This document shows, piece after piece, positions 19,416 through 29,708 of a stretch of DNA of 64,000 nucleotides (its first letter is position 1; every line of letters begins with the position of its first letter). The position numbers were made by a program, and so were the translations under genes. The notes below the pieces were generated by a model. That model saw only the letters and a list, made by a program, of their open reading frames with translations, did not search any database and had not been told where the DNA came from. Source of the DNA: Desulfotomaculum nigrificans DSM 574 (lineage in GTDB: Bacteria; Bacillota; Desulfotomaculia; Desulfotomaculales; Desulfotomaculaceae); assembly GCF_000189755.2 (NCBI RefSeq), contig NZ_KI912183.1, positions 2,172,257 to 2,236,256 of the forward strand, written 5' to 3'.

Positions 19416-20184
19416 ACGCTTTATCAGCTAAATTCTCCTTCAGGAACATCAAGGGATCCAGGGGGATGCCCTGGCGCAGGATTTCCATATGCAGGTGGGG
19501 TCCCTCCGAGCGGCCGGTATTACCCACCCTGGCAATGGGCTCTCTACGGTTAACCTGTTGCCCCTCATGAACCAGCAATTTGGAACAGTGGGCATAAAGG
19601 GAGCGAATACCGTTGCCGTGGTCGATAATCACGGTTAACCCGTAGGTGCCCCGGGGGGCGGCCCAAACAACCCTTCCCCCTTCAGGGGCGGTGACTGTGT
19701 CACCTGTAAAGGCCCCGATGTCGATACCCTTGTGCGGGCGATCACCCCGGATACCAAAGGAAGAAGTAATCGGTCCGGTCACCGGCCAGGCCCAGTCACC
19801 GATTGGCACCTTGTCGGTTTTGGCGGCGGTGGTGGTTGTCTCGGGTATGATCAGGGTCTGACCCACTAAGATTATATCACTGTTATCCAGGTTATTGGCC
19901 CGGGCCAACTGTAAGACGGTTAAACCGGATCCGGCAGCGATGCGCCACAGGGTATCACCGGGGCGTACTTTGTATTCCATTTCCACCCGGGCTCCGGTTT
20001 TTACTGCCTGTTCCCCGGGCTGCGTAACCTTAACTTCTTCAGCCAGAGGGGCCTGATAGGCTCCGTCACTGATTACTTCGTCTATACCGGCACTGGCAGG
20101 CAGCACGCCAAAGGCAGCGGTTATCATTATCACCGCAGCGGCTAAAGCCAGCAGTCTTTTTTTATTTCTCAATGTGAAAGTCAT
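19414..20184 (-). CDS. LysM-M23 peptidoglycan endopeptidase
   Basis: 256 residues. Signal peptide (KKRLLALAAAVIMITAAFGV), then a LysM domain at about residues 69-113 (EYKVRPGDTLWRIAAGSG) that binds peptidoglycan, then an M23 (LytM-type) domain at about 145-245. Zinc ligands are visible in RPHKGIDIG (His, Asp) and GPHLHMEI (HxH). Probably cuts cross-bridges during growth, sporulation or germination. Its ribosome-binding site lies in a hairpin (see separate entry). It is between rpmE and rho, where Bacillus has no such gene. Confidence 0.9.
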   Translation of the reverse strand: MTFTLRNKKRLLALAAAVIMITAAFGVLPASAGIDEVISDGAYQAPLAEEVKVTQPGEQAVKTGARVEMEYKVRPGDTLWRIAAGSGLTVLQLARANNLDNSDIILVGQTLIIPETTTTAAKTDKVPIGDWAWPVTGPITSSFGIRGDRPHKGIDIGAFTGDTVTAPEGGRVVWAAPRGTYGLTVIIDHGNGIRSLYAHCSKLLVHEGQQVNRREPIARVGNTGRSEGPHLHMEILRQGIPLDPLMFLKENLADKA

Positions 20185-20191
20185 AAAGAAT

Positions 20192-20236
20192 CACCCCAAA
20201 ATGAGCATTCGGTAACAGTATGCCCGAAATGGGGTG
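20192..20236 (-). promoter_or_regulatory. Hairpin covering the ribosome-binding site of the M23 gene
   Basis: In the transcript, CACCCCA pairs with TGGGGTG and GGGCAT pairs with ATGCTC across a symmetric internal loop. The 3' arm contains the GGGGTGA ribosome-binding site of the LysM-M23 gene. This would limit translation unless opened. No ligand-binding domain was recognised. Confidence 0.5.
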
Positions 20237-20263
20237 GTTTTATACGACCCTTAAGGAATACCC

Positions 20264-21604
20264 TTAGCTGTCGCCGGTTCTTCTCTTATACGGCCTTTTT
20301 ACTGCCGGGGTCGGCTCCAGGGGTTCTGCCGGGACCCTGGATTTGGGTTTAAAGTCGTTTAGTAATTCCTCATTGACCCTGGTGTTTTTGACCCGTTCCA
20401 CCAGGTTTTCCAGGGCCTCGACGGGGGTCATGGCGGCAATGGCCTTACGCAGGCTCCAAACGTAATCTAACTCATCTTTGGACAGCAGCAGGTCTTCTCG
20501 CCTGGTGCCCGAGCGCTGGATATCAATGGCGGGGAATATCCGCCGATCTGCTATTTTGCGGTCCAGAATCAGTTCCATATTACCGGTACCTTTGAATTCT
20601 TCAAAGATAACATCGTCCATCCGGCTGCCGGTTTCTATCAGCGCAGTAGCCAGAATGGTCAGGCTGCCGCCTTCCTCCATATTACGGGCCGCCCCAAAGA
20701 AGCGCTTGGGTTTGTGTAAGGCCGCCGGGTCTACCCCGCCGGAGAGGGTCCGCCCGCTGGGGGGGATAACCAGGTTATGCGCCCGGGCCAGCCTGGTAAT
20801 GCTGTCCAGTAAAATAACCACATCCCGGCCGCTTTCCACCAACCGTTTAGCCCGTTCCAGGACCATATCCGAAGCTTTGACGTGGTTTTCCGGCGGTTCA
20901 TCAAAGGTAGAGCTAACCACCTCGGCCTTAACCGATCTTTCAATATCGGTAACTTCTTCGGGCCGCTCGTCAATCAGCAGTATAAATAACTCTATTTCGG
21001 GATGGTTGGTGGTAATGCTGTTGGCGATTTCTTTAATCAGGATGGTTTTACCGGCTTTCGGAGGGGCTACGATGAGTCCTCTTTGGCCTTTTCCGATAGG
21101 AGCAATGAGGTCGATAATTCGGGTTGAAATCTTGTCGGGGGTTGTTTCCAATTTGATACGTTCCTGGGGATAGAGAGGTGTCAAACCTTCAAAATGCATG
21201 CGCTCCGCTGCTAACTCGGGGTTAGCACCGTTTACCTGTTCTACCCTTAACAGGCCGTAATATCGCTCGTTATCCTTTGGCTTCCTTACCTGGCCGTAAA
21301 CCAGGTCACCGGTTCGCAAATCAAAGCGTCTGATTTGGGATACGGAAACATAAATGTCATCGTTACTGGGTACGTAGGTGGAAGGCCTTAAAAATCCGTA
21401 GCCATCGGGGAGTATTTCCAGCACCCCGCCGGCTAATGATACCCCGCTTTTCTGGGTTTGCAGCTTGGATATTTCAAATATAAGTTCTTTTTTGCGCAGT
21501 TTATAGTAGCCGGGAATTTCCAGCTCACGGGCAATGGCGTATAATTCCCGCATGGTCTTGGCTTCCAGTTGTTCCTGGGTTAGAGGCTTTTCGCTTTCTA
21601 ACAA
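20264..21604 (-). CDS. rho: Transcription termination factor Rho
   Basis: Hexameric RNA helicase that ends transcription. 446 residues: N-terminal helix-extension-helix part, S1-like RNA-binding domain ([13 protein letters not shown] at 62-74), and ATPase domain with Walker A APPKAGKT at 180-187 and the Q-loop/R-loop region [14 protein letters not shown] start with an AGGTGG site. Conserved Firmicute order rpmE-rho-fsa/fba. The C-terminus has an extra basic tail ([13 protein letters not shown]). Confidence 0.97.
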   Translation of the reverse strand: MLESEKPLTQEQLEAKTMRELYAIARELEIPGYYKLRKKELIFEISKLQTQKSGVSLAGGVLEILPDGYGFLRPSTYVPSNDDIYVSVSQIRRFDLRTGDLVYGQVRKPKDNERYYGLLRVEQVNGANPELAAERMHFEGLTPLYPQERIKLETTPDKISTRIIDLIAPIGKGQRGLIVAPPKAGKTILIKEIANSITTNHPEIELFILLIDERPEEVTDIERSVKAEVVSSTFDEPPENHVKASDMVLERAKRLVESGRDVVILLDSITRLARAHNLVIPPSGRTLSGGVDPAALHKPKRFFGAARNMEEGGSLTILATALIETGSRMDDVIFEEFKGTGNMELILDRKIADRRIFPAIDIQRSGTRREDLLLSKDELDYVWSLRKAIAAMTPVEALENLVERVKNTRVNEELLNDFKPKSRVPAEPLEPTPAVKRPYKRRTGDS

Positions 21605-21648
21605 TTACATTCCACCTTTTAAGCTTATTTAGTTTTATTATAACCACC

Positions 21649-22179
21649 TTATTTGCAGTCCAATTTAGTCTGCTTTAACCGGACCTGTTTGAGCTGCTGC
21701 TGTTCAGGGTTTTTTTTAATAGCTCTTTGGCGGGCTTTCAGGATTTTAAGGGCAACGAAGTAAACCACCAGGCTGGCCCACAGGGCATTGATGACACTAC
21801 CGACTAAAAAGGGCAGACCTAAAGCCTTCATTTCCAACAGCGCCCTTTTAATAACGGGGATACCTTCCCCCAGTTCCGGCGGGATAGGAGACGGGGCACT
21901 GCCTACCAAAGCTTTACCCACAAAAATGTTCAGGGTAAAAAATAACGGCACCGCCCATTTAAATAAAATAACTGTCAGGGTGGCAGCTACAGCATGCACC
22001 CGAATAAGCTTGGCCACTATGAAGGAGAGAGGAATACTGATGAAAGGTACCGGCAAAAAATCGAAGGCCATTCCCAGGGCAATACCCTGGGCCACCTTTT
22101 GGGGCGCTTCCGGGAGATTTAGGAGCCGGTGGTAGGCATCTTTAACTTTAAAGAACATTCCTTTGATGATATTAGCCAC
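21649..22179 (-). CDS. DUF2062 membrane protein
   Basis: 176 residues with three hydrophobic segments and the DUF2062 pattern (PEAPQKVAQGIALGMAFDFL near the N-terminus, PFISIPLSFIVAKLIRVHAV next). The role is unknown; related proteins are small inner-membrane proteins often near glycosyltransferase genes. GTG at 22179 is chosen because TAGGAGGA sits 7 bp upstream; the frame extends 11 codons further without such a site. The Lys/Gln-rich tail is soluble. Confidence 0.75.
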   Translation of the reverse strand: MANIIKGMFFKVKDAYHRLLNLPEAPQKVAQGIALGMAFDFLPVPFISIPLSFIVAKLIRVHAVAATLTVILFKWAVPLFFTLNIFVGKALVGSAPSPIPPELGEGIPVIKRALLEMKALGLPFLVGSVINALWASLVVYFVALKILKARQRAIKKNPEQQQLKQVRLKQTKLDCK

Positions 22180-22289
22180 CCAAAATCCTCCTAAAAAAAT
22201 AAACAGCCGCACCGGGGCTTAATGTATTCGGCGGCACTTGTCGAATGCCAATTTTAGTATAACTTGCCGGGGCTTGAGGGTCAAGGTGT

Positions 22290-22516
22290 TGCTTGGGGGT
22301 ATTTCTCTTTGGTCAGCTATTCGCTTTTCGCTTTTCGCTGTTCGCTTTTTGCTTCTTTGTATACTGCATTTCTTTTGGGTCTGGCTTCCGCTTTATTGGG
22401 TATTCCTTGGGTGTTAATACCCTAAAGGAATACCCAAATAAACGAATAGCGAATGGCGAATAGCGGGACCTAGGTGGAATGCCCCTTAGCCCAGGCGACC
22501 AGCGAATAGCTGACCA
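22290..22516. repeat. Heptamer repeat element between fsa and DUF2062
   Basis: Forward arm GGTATTTCTCTTTGGTCAGC with five CTNTTCG units; middle GGGTATTCCTTGGGTG / TACCCTAAAGGAATACCC; inverse arm CGAATAGCGAATGGCGAATAGC and GGCGACCAGCGAATAGCTGACC. The rest of the 337-bp gap shows nothing else. Confidence 0.88.
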
Positions 22517-23167
22517 TTAAGCCTTACCCGTGAGTTTGCCCCAATCTGCCAGGAAGGCATCTATGCCTTTATCGGTTAAGGGGTGTTTGGTCATTTGCAT
22601 CAGCACTTTGTATGGTACGGTGGCAATGTGGGCGCCGGCTTTGGCTGACTGCAGCACATGCAGCGGGTGGCGAATGCTGGCGGAGATAATTTGGGTTTCC
22701 AGGCCGTAGTTGTCGAAGATTTCTACAATGTCATAGATCAGGCCTATGCCGTCGTGACCGATATCGTCCAACCGGCCCACAAAGGGGCTGACGTAGGTTG
22801 CCCCGGCCCGGGCGGCCAGCAGGGCCTGGTTGGCTGAGAACACCAGGGTTACGTTGGTTTTAATACCCTTTTCGGCACAGGCCCTGGTGGCTTTTAAACC
22901 CTCAGCGGTCATGGGTATTTTAATGACGATATTGGGGTGAATGGCCGACAGTTGCTCGGCCTCTTTAATCATGTCCCCCGCTTCCAGGCTGATGACCTCG
23001 GCGCTGATGGGGCCGTCAACAATGGAGGCTATTTCTTTTACTACCTGGGTAAAATCCCGACCCTCTTTGGCAATCAGGGATGGGTTGGTGGTAACCCCGG
23101 AAATTACGCCCAGGGAGTAGGCAGCTTTAATTTCTTCAATATTGGCCGTGTCGATGAAGAGCAGCAT
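22517..23167 (-). CDS. fsa: Transaldolase-like protein / fructose-6-phosphate aldolase
   Basis: 216 residues from the ATG at 23167 after an AGGAGGGT site; the longer frame reads through repeat DNA. Short transaldolase family: [13 protein letters not shown] at the start, [13 protein letters not shown], the Schiff-base lysine in IVIKIPMT (about residue 83) and [13 protein letters not shown]. It transfers or cleaves dihydroxyacetone units from fructose 6-phosphate; sequence does not separate aldolase from transaldolase activity. Adjacent fba fits central sugar metabolism. Same place as tal/ywjH in Bacillus. Confidence 0.93.
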   Translation of the reverse strand: MLLFIDTANIEEIKAAYSLGVISGVTTNPSLIAKEGRDFTQVVKEIASIVDGPISAEVISLEAGDMIKEAEQLSAIHPNIVIKIPMTAEGLKATRACAEKGIKTNVTLVFSANQALLAARAGATYVSPFVGRLDDIGHDGIGLIYDIVEIFDNYGLETQIISASIRHPLHVLQSAKAGAHIATVPYKVLMQMTKHPLTDKGIDAFLADWGKLTGKA

Positions 23168-23199
23168 GGTGAACCCTCCTTGCCTATTCTGTTTTTCTT

Positions 23200-23617
23200 T
23201 GGGGTCCTGTATGTGAGGTAATCCTCTTTGGTCCTGTTGTTGGACTATTGGGTCATCCTCCGGGGTCATGTTGTTAGACTACCGGGTCATCCTCCGGGGT
23301 CATGTTGTTAGACTACTGGGTCATCCTCTGGGGTCATGTTGTTAGACTACTGGGTCATCCTCCGGGGTCATGTTGTTAGACTACTGGGTCATCCTCTGGG
23401 GTCATGTTGTTAGTATGAAAGCATTCCTCGCGGGTCTGGGAAGGTTACTCTGGTACAAACTACTAGACCTGAAAGGAATGCCCTTAAATCTAACAACAGG
23501 ACCCATAAGAAATACCCTTAAGTCTAACAACAGGACCCTTAAGAAATACCCTCAAGTCTAACAACTAGACCCTAAAGGAATACCCTTAAGGCTAACAACT
23601 GGACCCTTAAGTCCAGC
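23200..23617. repeat. Head-to-head arrays of a 34-bp tandem repeat
   Basis: Six copies of a 34-bp unit beginning GTTGTTAGACT at exact 34-bp steps (23236, 23270, 23304, 23338, 23372, 23406), then about 75 bp, then four inverse copies beginning TAACAAC at 23491, 23525, 23559 and 23593. The forward copies read ACTGGGTCATCCTCCGGGGTC, cut here to the key words GGGTCATCC and GGGGTC; the inverse copies carry CCCTTAAGAAATACCC. No unique spacers are present. Confidence 0.93.
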
Positions 23618-24472
23618 CTACGCTTTTCCCGCGCTGCCGAATACTCTTATTTTCTCACGAATTACCTGGGTGGCGGCTTCTCTGGCGGGGCCTAAAACCT
23701 TTCTGGGGTCGATTTCTTTGGGGTTTTTGCCCAGTACTTCACGGCAGGTGTTGGTGAAGGCCTCGCGGATGTTGGTGTCGATATTTACTTTACGTACGCC
23801 CAGGCGGATAGCTTCTTGAATCGCTTCATCAGGAACGCCGGAAGAACCGTGCAACACCAGGGGAATCTTAACCAGTTGGGCAATTTTCTCCAGGCGGGGG
23901 AAATCCAGCTTGGGTATCCCTTTGTATTGGCCGTGGGCGGTGCCGACAGAGGGAGCCAGGGCGTCAACGCCGGTCTTCTCTACAAAATACCTGGCCTCTT
24001 CGGGATCAGTGAAAAAGGCCTCTTTTTCGTCAACATGAATATCATCTTCGGTTCCACCGATTTTACCCAGTTCGGCTTCCACGGAAACACCGGTGGCCCG
24101 GGCAACTTCCAGTACTTTGTTGGTCAGGGCAATGTTTTCTTCCAGGGGTAGTTTGGAACCGTCAATCATTACGGAAGTAAAACCAACCCGGATACATTTC
24201 ATGCACTGTTCAAAACTGGTCCCATGGTCCAGGTGCAGGGCCACCGGTACGGTGGCCTGGCTGGCGGCTAAGCTGGCCAGGGTGTAGATGTATTCAATAC
24301 CGGCATACTTTATGGCCCCCTGGCTGGCCTGCATGATTACCGGTGCCCTTTCGGCTTCGGCGGCAGCTAAAATAGCTTGCACGATTTCCATGTTGTTAAC
24401 GTTGAAGGCACCTACAGCGTATTTCCCTTCCTCAGCTTTTTTCAATAATTCTTTCACGGGAACTAATGGCAT
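23618..24472 (-). CDS. fba: Fructose-bisphosphate aldolase class II
   Basis: Zinc aldolase that splits fructose 1,6-bisphosphate. 284 residues. Zinc-binding histidines appear in VALHLDHGTSFEQC (about 77-90) and in GTAHGQYKG and VLHGSSGVPDE (His near 178 and 206). AAGGAGGG site before the ATG. Order fsa-fba-spo0F-pyrG is the ancestral Firmicute arrangement; here a zinc-ribbon gene has entered between fba and spo0F. Confidence 0.97.
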   Translation of the reverse strand: MPLVPVKELLKKAEEGKYAVGAFNVNNMEIVQAILAAAEAERAPVIMQASQGAIKYAGIEYIYTLASLAASQATVPVALHLDHGTSFEQCMKCIRVGFTSVMIDGSKLPLEENIALTNKVLEVARATGVSVEAELGKIGGTEDDIHVDEKEAFFTDPEEARYFVEKTGVDALAPSVGTAHGQYKGIPKLDFPRLEKIAQLVKIPLVLHGSSGVPDEAIQEAIRLGVRKVNIDTNIREAFTNTCREVLGKNPKEIDPRKVLGPAREAATQVIREKIRVFGSAGKA

Positions 24473-24574
24473 ACAAAAGCCCTCCTTATTTTAGTATGTA
24501 TAAAACAAATTCTTCCTACGGAAGATTAAGGGGGAATTCTGTTATCCTATTCCACTCCTGATTTAAATTAAAAA

Positions 24575-24593
24575 GCTCGGACCGCGTCCGAGC
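24575..24593 (-). terminator. Terminator after the zinc-ribbon gene
   Basis: Perfect stem GCTCGGAC/GTCCGAGC with a 3-nt loop, followed on the minus strand by TTTTTAATTT. Separates the zinc-ribbon gene from fba. Confidence 0.8.
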
Positions 24594-24678
24594 CGATGAA
24601 ATCTACATTCCCGGCGGGAAATTTTAACGGTCACCTTTCCCAACAGTATGACCAGAGTAACCCGGAATTATTTAATGA

Positions 24679-25377
24679 TTATGTCTTACTTTGTCTGTTC
24701 CGCTTGCGCCGGGTTTTTTTGCTTGTTTTGGTGGTGGAGCTGGAAAAACTGTCTAAACATTTAAAGCCGTTTTGGGCCAGTTCTATGGTATCCACCTCTT
24801 GAATTATCTTCAGGTCTTCCTCGGTTTCCGCGTAAATAATGTTAACGCTGTCACACTCGGGACAATGAAGTTCTAACCTGTCTAAAAAGACATCCACCTC
24901 AATGCGATCATTACCGCACCGGCAAAACAGGCCGCCGTTGTCGGCAATATCTTGCAGGCGCTGCATTACCTCGTGCATCACATCGGGATTATTAAAGTCC
25001 TCATCGGAGAGCATATCTTCAATTAAGGTTTCTAAGCCGGAGTCCAGCGTCTGAGCTAATTTCTTAACCTCTTCTGCCCTACCGATAAAACCCAACTCCA
25101 GTCCCGATTCAGGGCAGGTAAGGTAAACTGTTTTACCGGACCACAGGCTGGCACCTGAGATTTCCCTAAGGTGTTTTGTTTCACAAAGCACACAGGGTAT
25201 TTGTAACCAGTAGCTGTGAGGTTTTTTCCTGACCAGGCCCAGCGAAAAACTGCCACAGGAGCATTTCACCCGGATATTTCCCCGGCCTGAAAGGGCGAAC
25301 CGTGAGAGGTTATGAAATTCTAAAGCGCCGCACTCGGGGCAACGAATGGCCAGCGTAGCGACAGTATTAAACAACAC
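24679..25377 (-). CDS. Cysteine-rich zinc-ribbon protein of unknown function
   Basis: 232 residues, not assigned to a named family. It carries three sets of Cys pairs: CPECG (13-17) with CSCG (40-43), CVLC (62-65) with a later CPE near 90, and CRCG (153-156) with CPEC (173-176), so it probably holds two or three zinc ribbons. The middle is acidic and helical (EEVKKLAQTLDSGLETLIED); the C-terminal tail is Ser/Thr/Lys-rich and basic (TTKTSKKTRRKRNRQ). No membrane segment. GTG start with AGGAGG 8 bp upstream. Its position beside spo0F may point to a regulatory role, but that is a guess. Confidence 0.75.
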   Translation of the reverse strand: MLFNTVATLAIRCPECGALEFHNLSRFALSGRGNIRVKCSCGSFSLGLVRKKPHSYWLQIPCVLCETKHLREISGASLWSGKTVYLTCPESGLELGFIGRAEEVKKLAQTLDSGLETLIEDMLSDEDFNNPDVMHEVMQRLQDIADNGGLFCRCGNDRIEVDVFLDRLELHCPECDSVNIIYAETEEDLKIIQEVDTIELAQNGFKCLDSFSSSTTKTSKKTRRKRNRQSKT

Positions 25378-25460
25378 CGCAATAACCTCCTCTTTTGCAT
25401 AAAGAGTTCGCCACCGATGGGTAAATTCCTTTTTTCTGCAGATAATTGCCGGGCCGGCAT

Positions 25461-25865
25461 TTAGCCGATATCTTTCATATAGTTTAAATTGTCATTTCCG
25501 TTCAGTAAGTCCTTAACCAGCAGGCGTACTTCATCCAGATCGAACGGTTTAATTAAATAATGCTCCACGCCAAGTTTTTTGGTTTCGGCAATAATATCCA
25601 TATCTCCATATGCGGTCATCATTACTACCGGTAGTTGGCCGTACCGCTTACGAATCTCCTGCAGGGTTTCGAAGCCCGTCATTCCCGGCATTTTAATATC
25701 TAAAAGCACCAGGGAAGGTAGCGTATGGGAGAGGATATTCAGGGCTTCGACACCTCCCCCGGCCATTTTGACCAGGTAGCCCTCATCTGCCAGTGCCTCA
25801 AATAATAACCGCCGTACACCTAATTGGTCATCCACTATGAGTATATCAACAGTGTTCTCTGCCAT
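25461..25865 (-). CDS. spo0F: Sporulation response regulator Spo0F-like
   Basis: Single-domain receiver, 134 residues, no output domain. Acidic pocket Asp12-Asp13, phospho-acceptor Asp56 in LLDIKMPGM, Thr84 and Lys106 in LIKPFDLDE. In Bacillus Spo0F carries phosphate from sporulation kinases to Spo0B; in Clostridia-type lineages without Spo0B its partner is less clear. Position beside pyrG and fba supports the name. The C-terminal extension (NGNDNLNYMKDIG) is slightly longer than in Bacillus. Confidence 0.85.
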   Translation of the reverse strand: MAENTVDILIVDDQLGVRRLLFEALADEGYLVKMAGGGVEALNILSHTLPSLVLLDIKMPGMTGFETLQEIRKRYGQLPVVMMTAYGDMDIIAETKKLGVEHYLIKPFDLDEVRLLVKDLLNGNDNLNYMKDIG

Positions 25866-25996
25866 TATATTCCGTTACCCCCCAGTTTCATTACAACCAC
25901 CACCGATGAACAAGTGTAGTTTGTAAGTTTTATTTGTTTTCGACATCAAGGGGGTAAAACCTGCCTGGCGGTCAAGCTTTTGCAATATTATTTTCA

Positions 25997-26752
25997 CTAC
26001 CAAGTATGCGGCATAAAGGAGGCCAGGGCTGACATTAGGCCCGCCAGACTGACCAGCCCCAGCACAATGACTGCCACCACCGGTGTAAAGATTACCAGCA
26101 GGGCTTTGCCGGTGGTAAAGTTGTGGGCTTCCTTTAGTCCAATGGCCAGTAAAACAATCCCCCAGATCAGGACAATGAACCCGCCTACGGTATCGATGCC
26201 GGTGGCTGCCGCGGGAACAGCCAGGGCGGCCAGCACTTTTAAAGGAATCAAGAAAACCCCTGGCAGGCTGGCCAAACCGTAAATTACAAATACTGTCTTA
26301 GCCTCACCACGGCCACCGTAAAGTTCGGCCAGCAGGTGCAGCAGGGCACTGTAAAAAAACCATTTAACAAAGTAAAAGATTACCCCAATTACTGCCAGCA
26401 CCGGGGCGGCCGCCCGGAGGGCCTCCGACAGCATCATGGCCTGCCGCAGCGGCAAGCCGGTGGTTAGACCGATATGGGCCGGCGCCGCGTGGGCAGAGGT
26501 ATACAAATCCGCCAGCAGCCCCGCCAGAGACAGCAGGGTGACAATAATCAGGGTGGCCCCCAGGGGAGGGTTTTGGGCAATCCGTTGCATAGTTTTAACC
26601 GGGTCAAACAGGATGCCATATATAATTTCGTAATAAGTTAACCGCGGAGGTGGTTCCATATTTATAGGTTCACTAATCTCGTTTTCTACCGGGGGCTGAG
26701 CTTTTGCAAAGGGCTGTGTTTCCCCCATTTCGTTATCCCTAAATTCGGTCAA
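25997..26752 (-). CDS. Yip1-family membrane protein
   Basis: 251 residues: a soluble Pro/Glu-rich N-terminus of about 40 residues (KAQPPVENEISEPINMEPPP), then about five membrane helices. The segment YYEIIYGILFDPVKTMQRIA followed by PPLGATLIIV is typical of Yip1-domain proteins in Firmicutes. Function unknown. TTG start with GAGGTGAG upstream. It lies between sppA and spo0F in the same direction. Confidence 0.75.
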   Translation of the reverse strand: MTEFRDNEMGETQPFAKAQPPVENEISEPINMEPPPRLTYYEIIYGILFDPVKTMQRIAQNPPLGATLIIVTLLSLAGLLADLYTSAHAAPAHIGLTTGLPLRQAMMLSEALRAAAPVLAVIGVIFYFVKWFFYSALLHLLAELYGGRGEAKTVFVIYGLASLPGVFLIPLKVLAALAVPAAATGIDTVGGFIVLIWGIVLLAIGLKEAHNFTTGKALLVIFTPVVAVIVLGLVSLAGLMSALASFMPHTW

Positions 26753-26807
26753 ATAATCTCACCTCTCACTTTCCGCCTTTTACTTGACAACTTCCATTTA
26801 TCACATC

Positions 26808-27746
26808 TCACTTCTGGCTTCTCATTTCTGAAAGGGCCGGGTCGGGCATTAAGAGCAGACCCTCCAGGGGCAGGGGCAGTATCTTACCCTGATTTTGCAG
26901 CCCACCCAAAAGATCACCCAGAAAATTGTCCCGCCGGCCTATTTCCACCAATTCCGGCTCCCCTTTAATATTGGCCAGGCGGGCGGTTAATTTCACCGCA
27001 TCGGTAAAGTCCCCCAGTTCATCCACCAACCCCAGAGCTTTGGCCTGTTTACCGGTGTAAACCCGGCCATCAGCCAGCTGCCTGACCCTGGCCGGATCCA
27101 TTTTCCTTCCTTCTGCCACCACATTGATAAAGTCATCATAGCTGTCCTGCACCAACCCCTGAAAAATCCGGCGTTCTTCCGGGGTGATGTCTCTGCCGGT
27201 GGCTCCCATGTCTTTATGGGGGCCGGTTTTAAAAGTTTCTACGTCCACCCCAATCTTGTTGTATAATTCTTTCATTTTAGTGACCTGCATAATTACGCCA
27301 ATACTGCCGGTGAAGGTGCCGGGATTGGCCACAATTTTATCCGCCTTGCAGGCTATCCAGTAACCACCGGAAGCAGCCATTTCCCCCATTACGGCCACTA
27401 CTTTTTTACCTGAGCGGCGCAACCGTTCCACTTCCCGGCCGATTTCATCCGAACCCACTACACTGCCCCCACCGGTATTCAAGCGCAGGATGACGGCTTT
27501 AATCTCCGGGTTTTCTCTGGCTTCCTTCAAATTCGCCACAATTTCGTCGGCGGCTGCCACCCCGCCGGCCCCAAAGCCACCCGGTGCAGAGGAAACAATG
27601 GTCCCCTCAATATGTATAACCCCCACCTTTTCACCGGTGCTTGCTTTACCGGCCATTATTTTGGTATCCCCCTTAATGGCGATGGCCGCTGCCAGGGAGA
27701 TGAGGACAAGGCCAATGACAAGCCCAACCACTAATTTTTTGCGCAA
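26808..27746 (-). CDS. sppA: Signal peptide peptidase SppA (S49)
   Basis: Membrane-bound serine protease that degrades cleaved signal peptides. 312 residues from the TTG at 27746, placed after GAGGAGGG; the open frame upstream runs through the pyrG terminator and is not used. One N-terminal membrane helix (LVVGLVIGLVLISLAAAIAI), then the catalytic Ser in GEMAASGGYWIA and the Lys about 50 residues later in TGPHKDMG. Length fits the short Gram-positive form. Confidence 0.92.
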   Translation of the reverse strand: MRKKLVVGLVIGLVLISLAAAIAIKGDTKIMAGKASTGEKVGVIHIEGTIVSSAPGGFGAGGVAAADEIVANLKEARENPEIKAVILRLNTGGGSVVGSDEIGREVERLRRSGKKVVAVMGEMAASGGYWIACKADKIVANPGTFTGSIGVIMQVTKMKELYNKIGVDVETFKTGPHKDMGATGRDITPEERRIFQGLVQDSYDDFINVVAEGRKMDPARVRQLADGRVYTGKQAKALGLVDELGDFTDAVKLTARLANIKGEPELVEIGRRDNFLGDLLGGLQNQGKILPLPLEGLLLMPDPALSEMRSQK

Positions 27747-27827
27747 AAAATTCCCTCCTCTGTCGCTTTGTTTCCTGCTTATCTTATTCCGGAGCAGCAA
27801 AATAATGCAAGGGTAATTAAAAAATAA

Positions 27828-27852
27828 AGCTTTGGTGTTATATACCAAAGCT
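27828..27852 (-). terminator. Terminator after pyrG
   Basis: Perfect stem AGCTTTGGT/ACCAAAGCT with a 7-nt loop, then TTATTTTTTAATT on the minus strand, immediately downstream of the pyrG stop. Confidence 0.85.
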
Positions 27853-27853
27853 G

Positions 27854-29521
<1,668 letters not shown>

Positions 29522-29529
29522 TCAATAGT

Positions 29530-29694
29530 TTAACGCCCCCAGCCCAACCGTTGGGCCAGTACATAACCAAGGAAAATTCCTACAATGCCCATAACGCCGG
29601 GCAGGGCAGATGGTGCGGGAACCGGTAGCCTAAGCTTTGCAAAAAGGAGGCCCACCGTGAAACCGGTAATGGTGGACAAAAGAACATCTTTCAT
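29530..29694 (-). CDS. XapX-domain small membrane protein
   Basis: 54 residues. The product starts MKDVLLSTITGFTVGLLFAK and continues with a Pro-rich turn (LRLPVPAPSALPGVMG) and a second hydrophobic helix (IVGIFLGYVLAQR), the XapX (DUF1427) pattern of two short membrane helices around a PxPAPxxxPG core. Function unknown. The ribosome-binding site is weak (GGCAGG). It lies tightly between argS, 14 bp downstream of its stop, and pyrG, so it is probably carried on the argS transcript. Confidence 0.85.
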   Translation of the reverse strand: MKDVLLSTITGFTVGLLFAKLRLPVPAPSALPGVMGIVGIFLGYVLAQRLGWGR

Positions 29695-29708
29695 ACCAAG
29701 AACCTGCC

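Noticed and set aside
23200-23617. CRISPR-like regular array with a 34-bp period
   Set aside because: There are no unique spacers; the whole 34 bp is repeated, and the arrays are inverted relative to each other. No cas genes are nearby.
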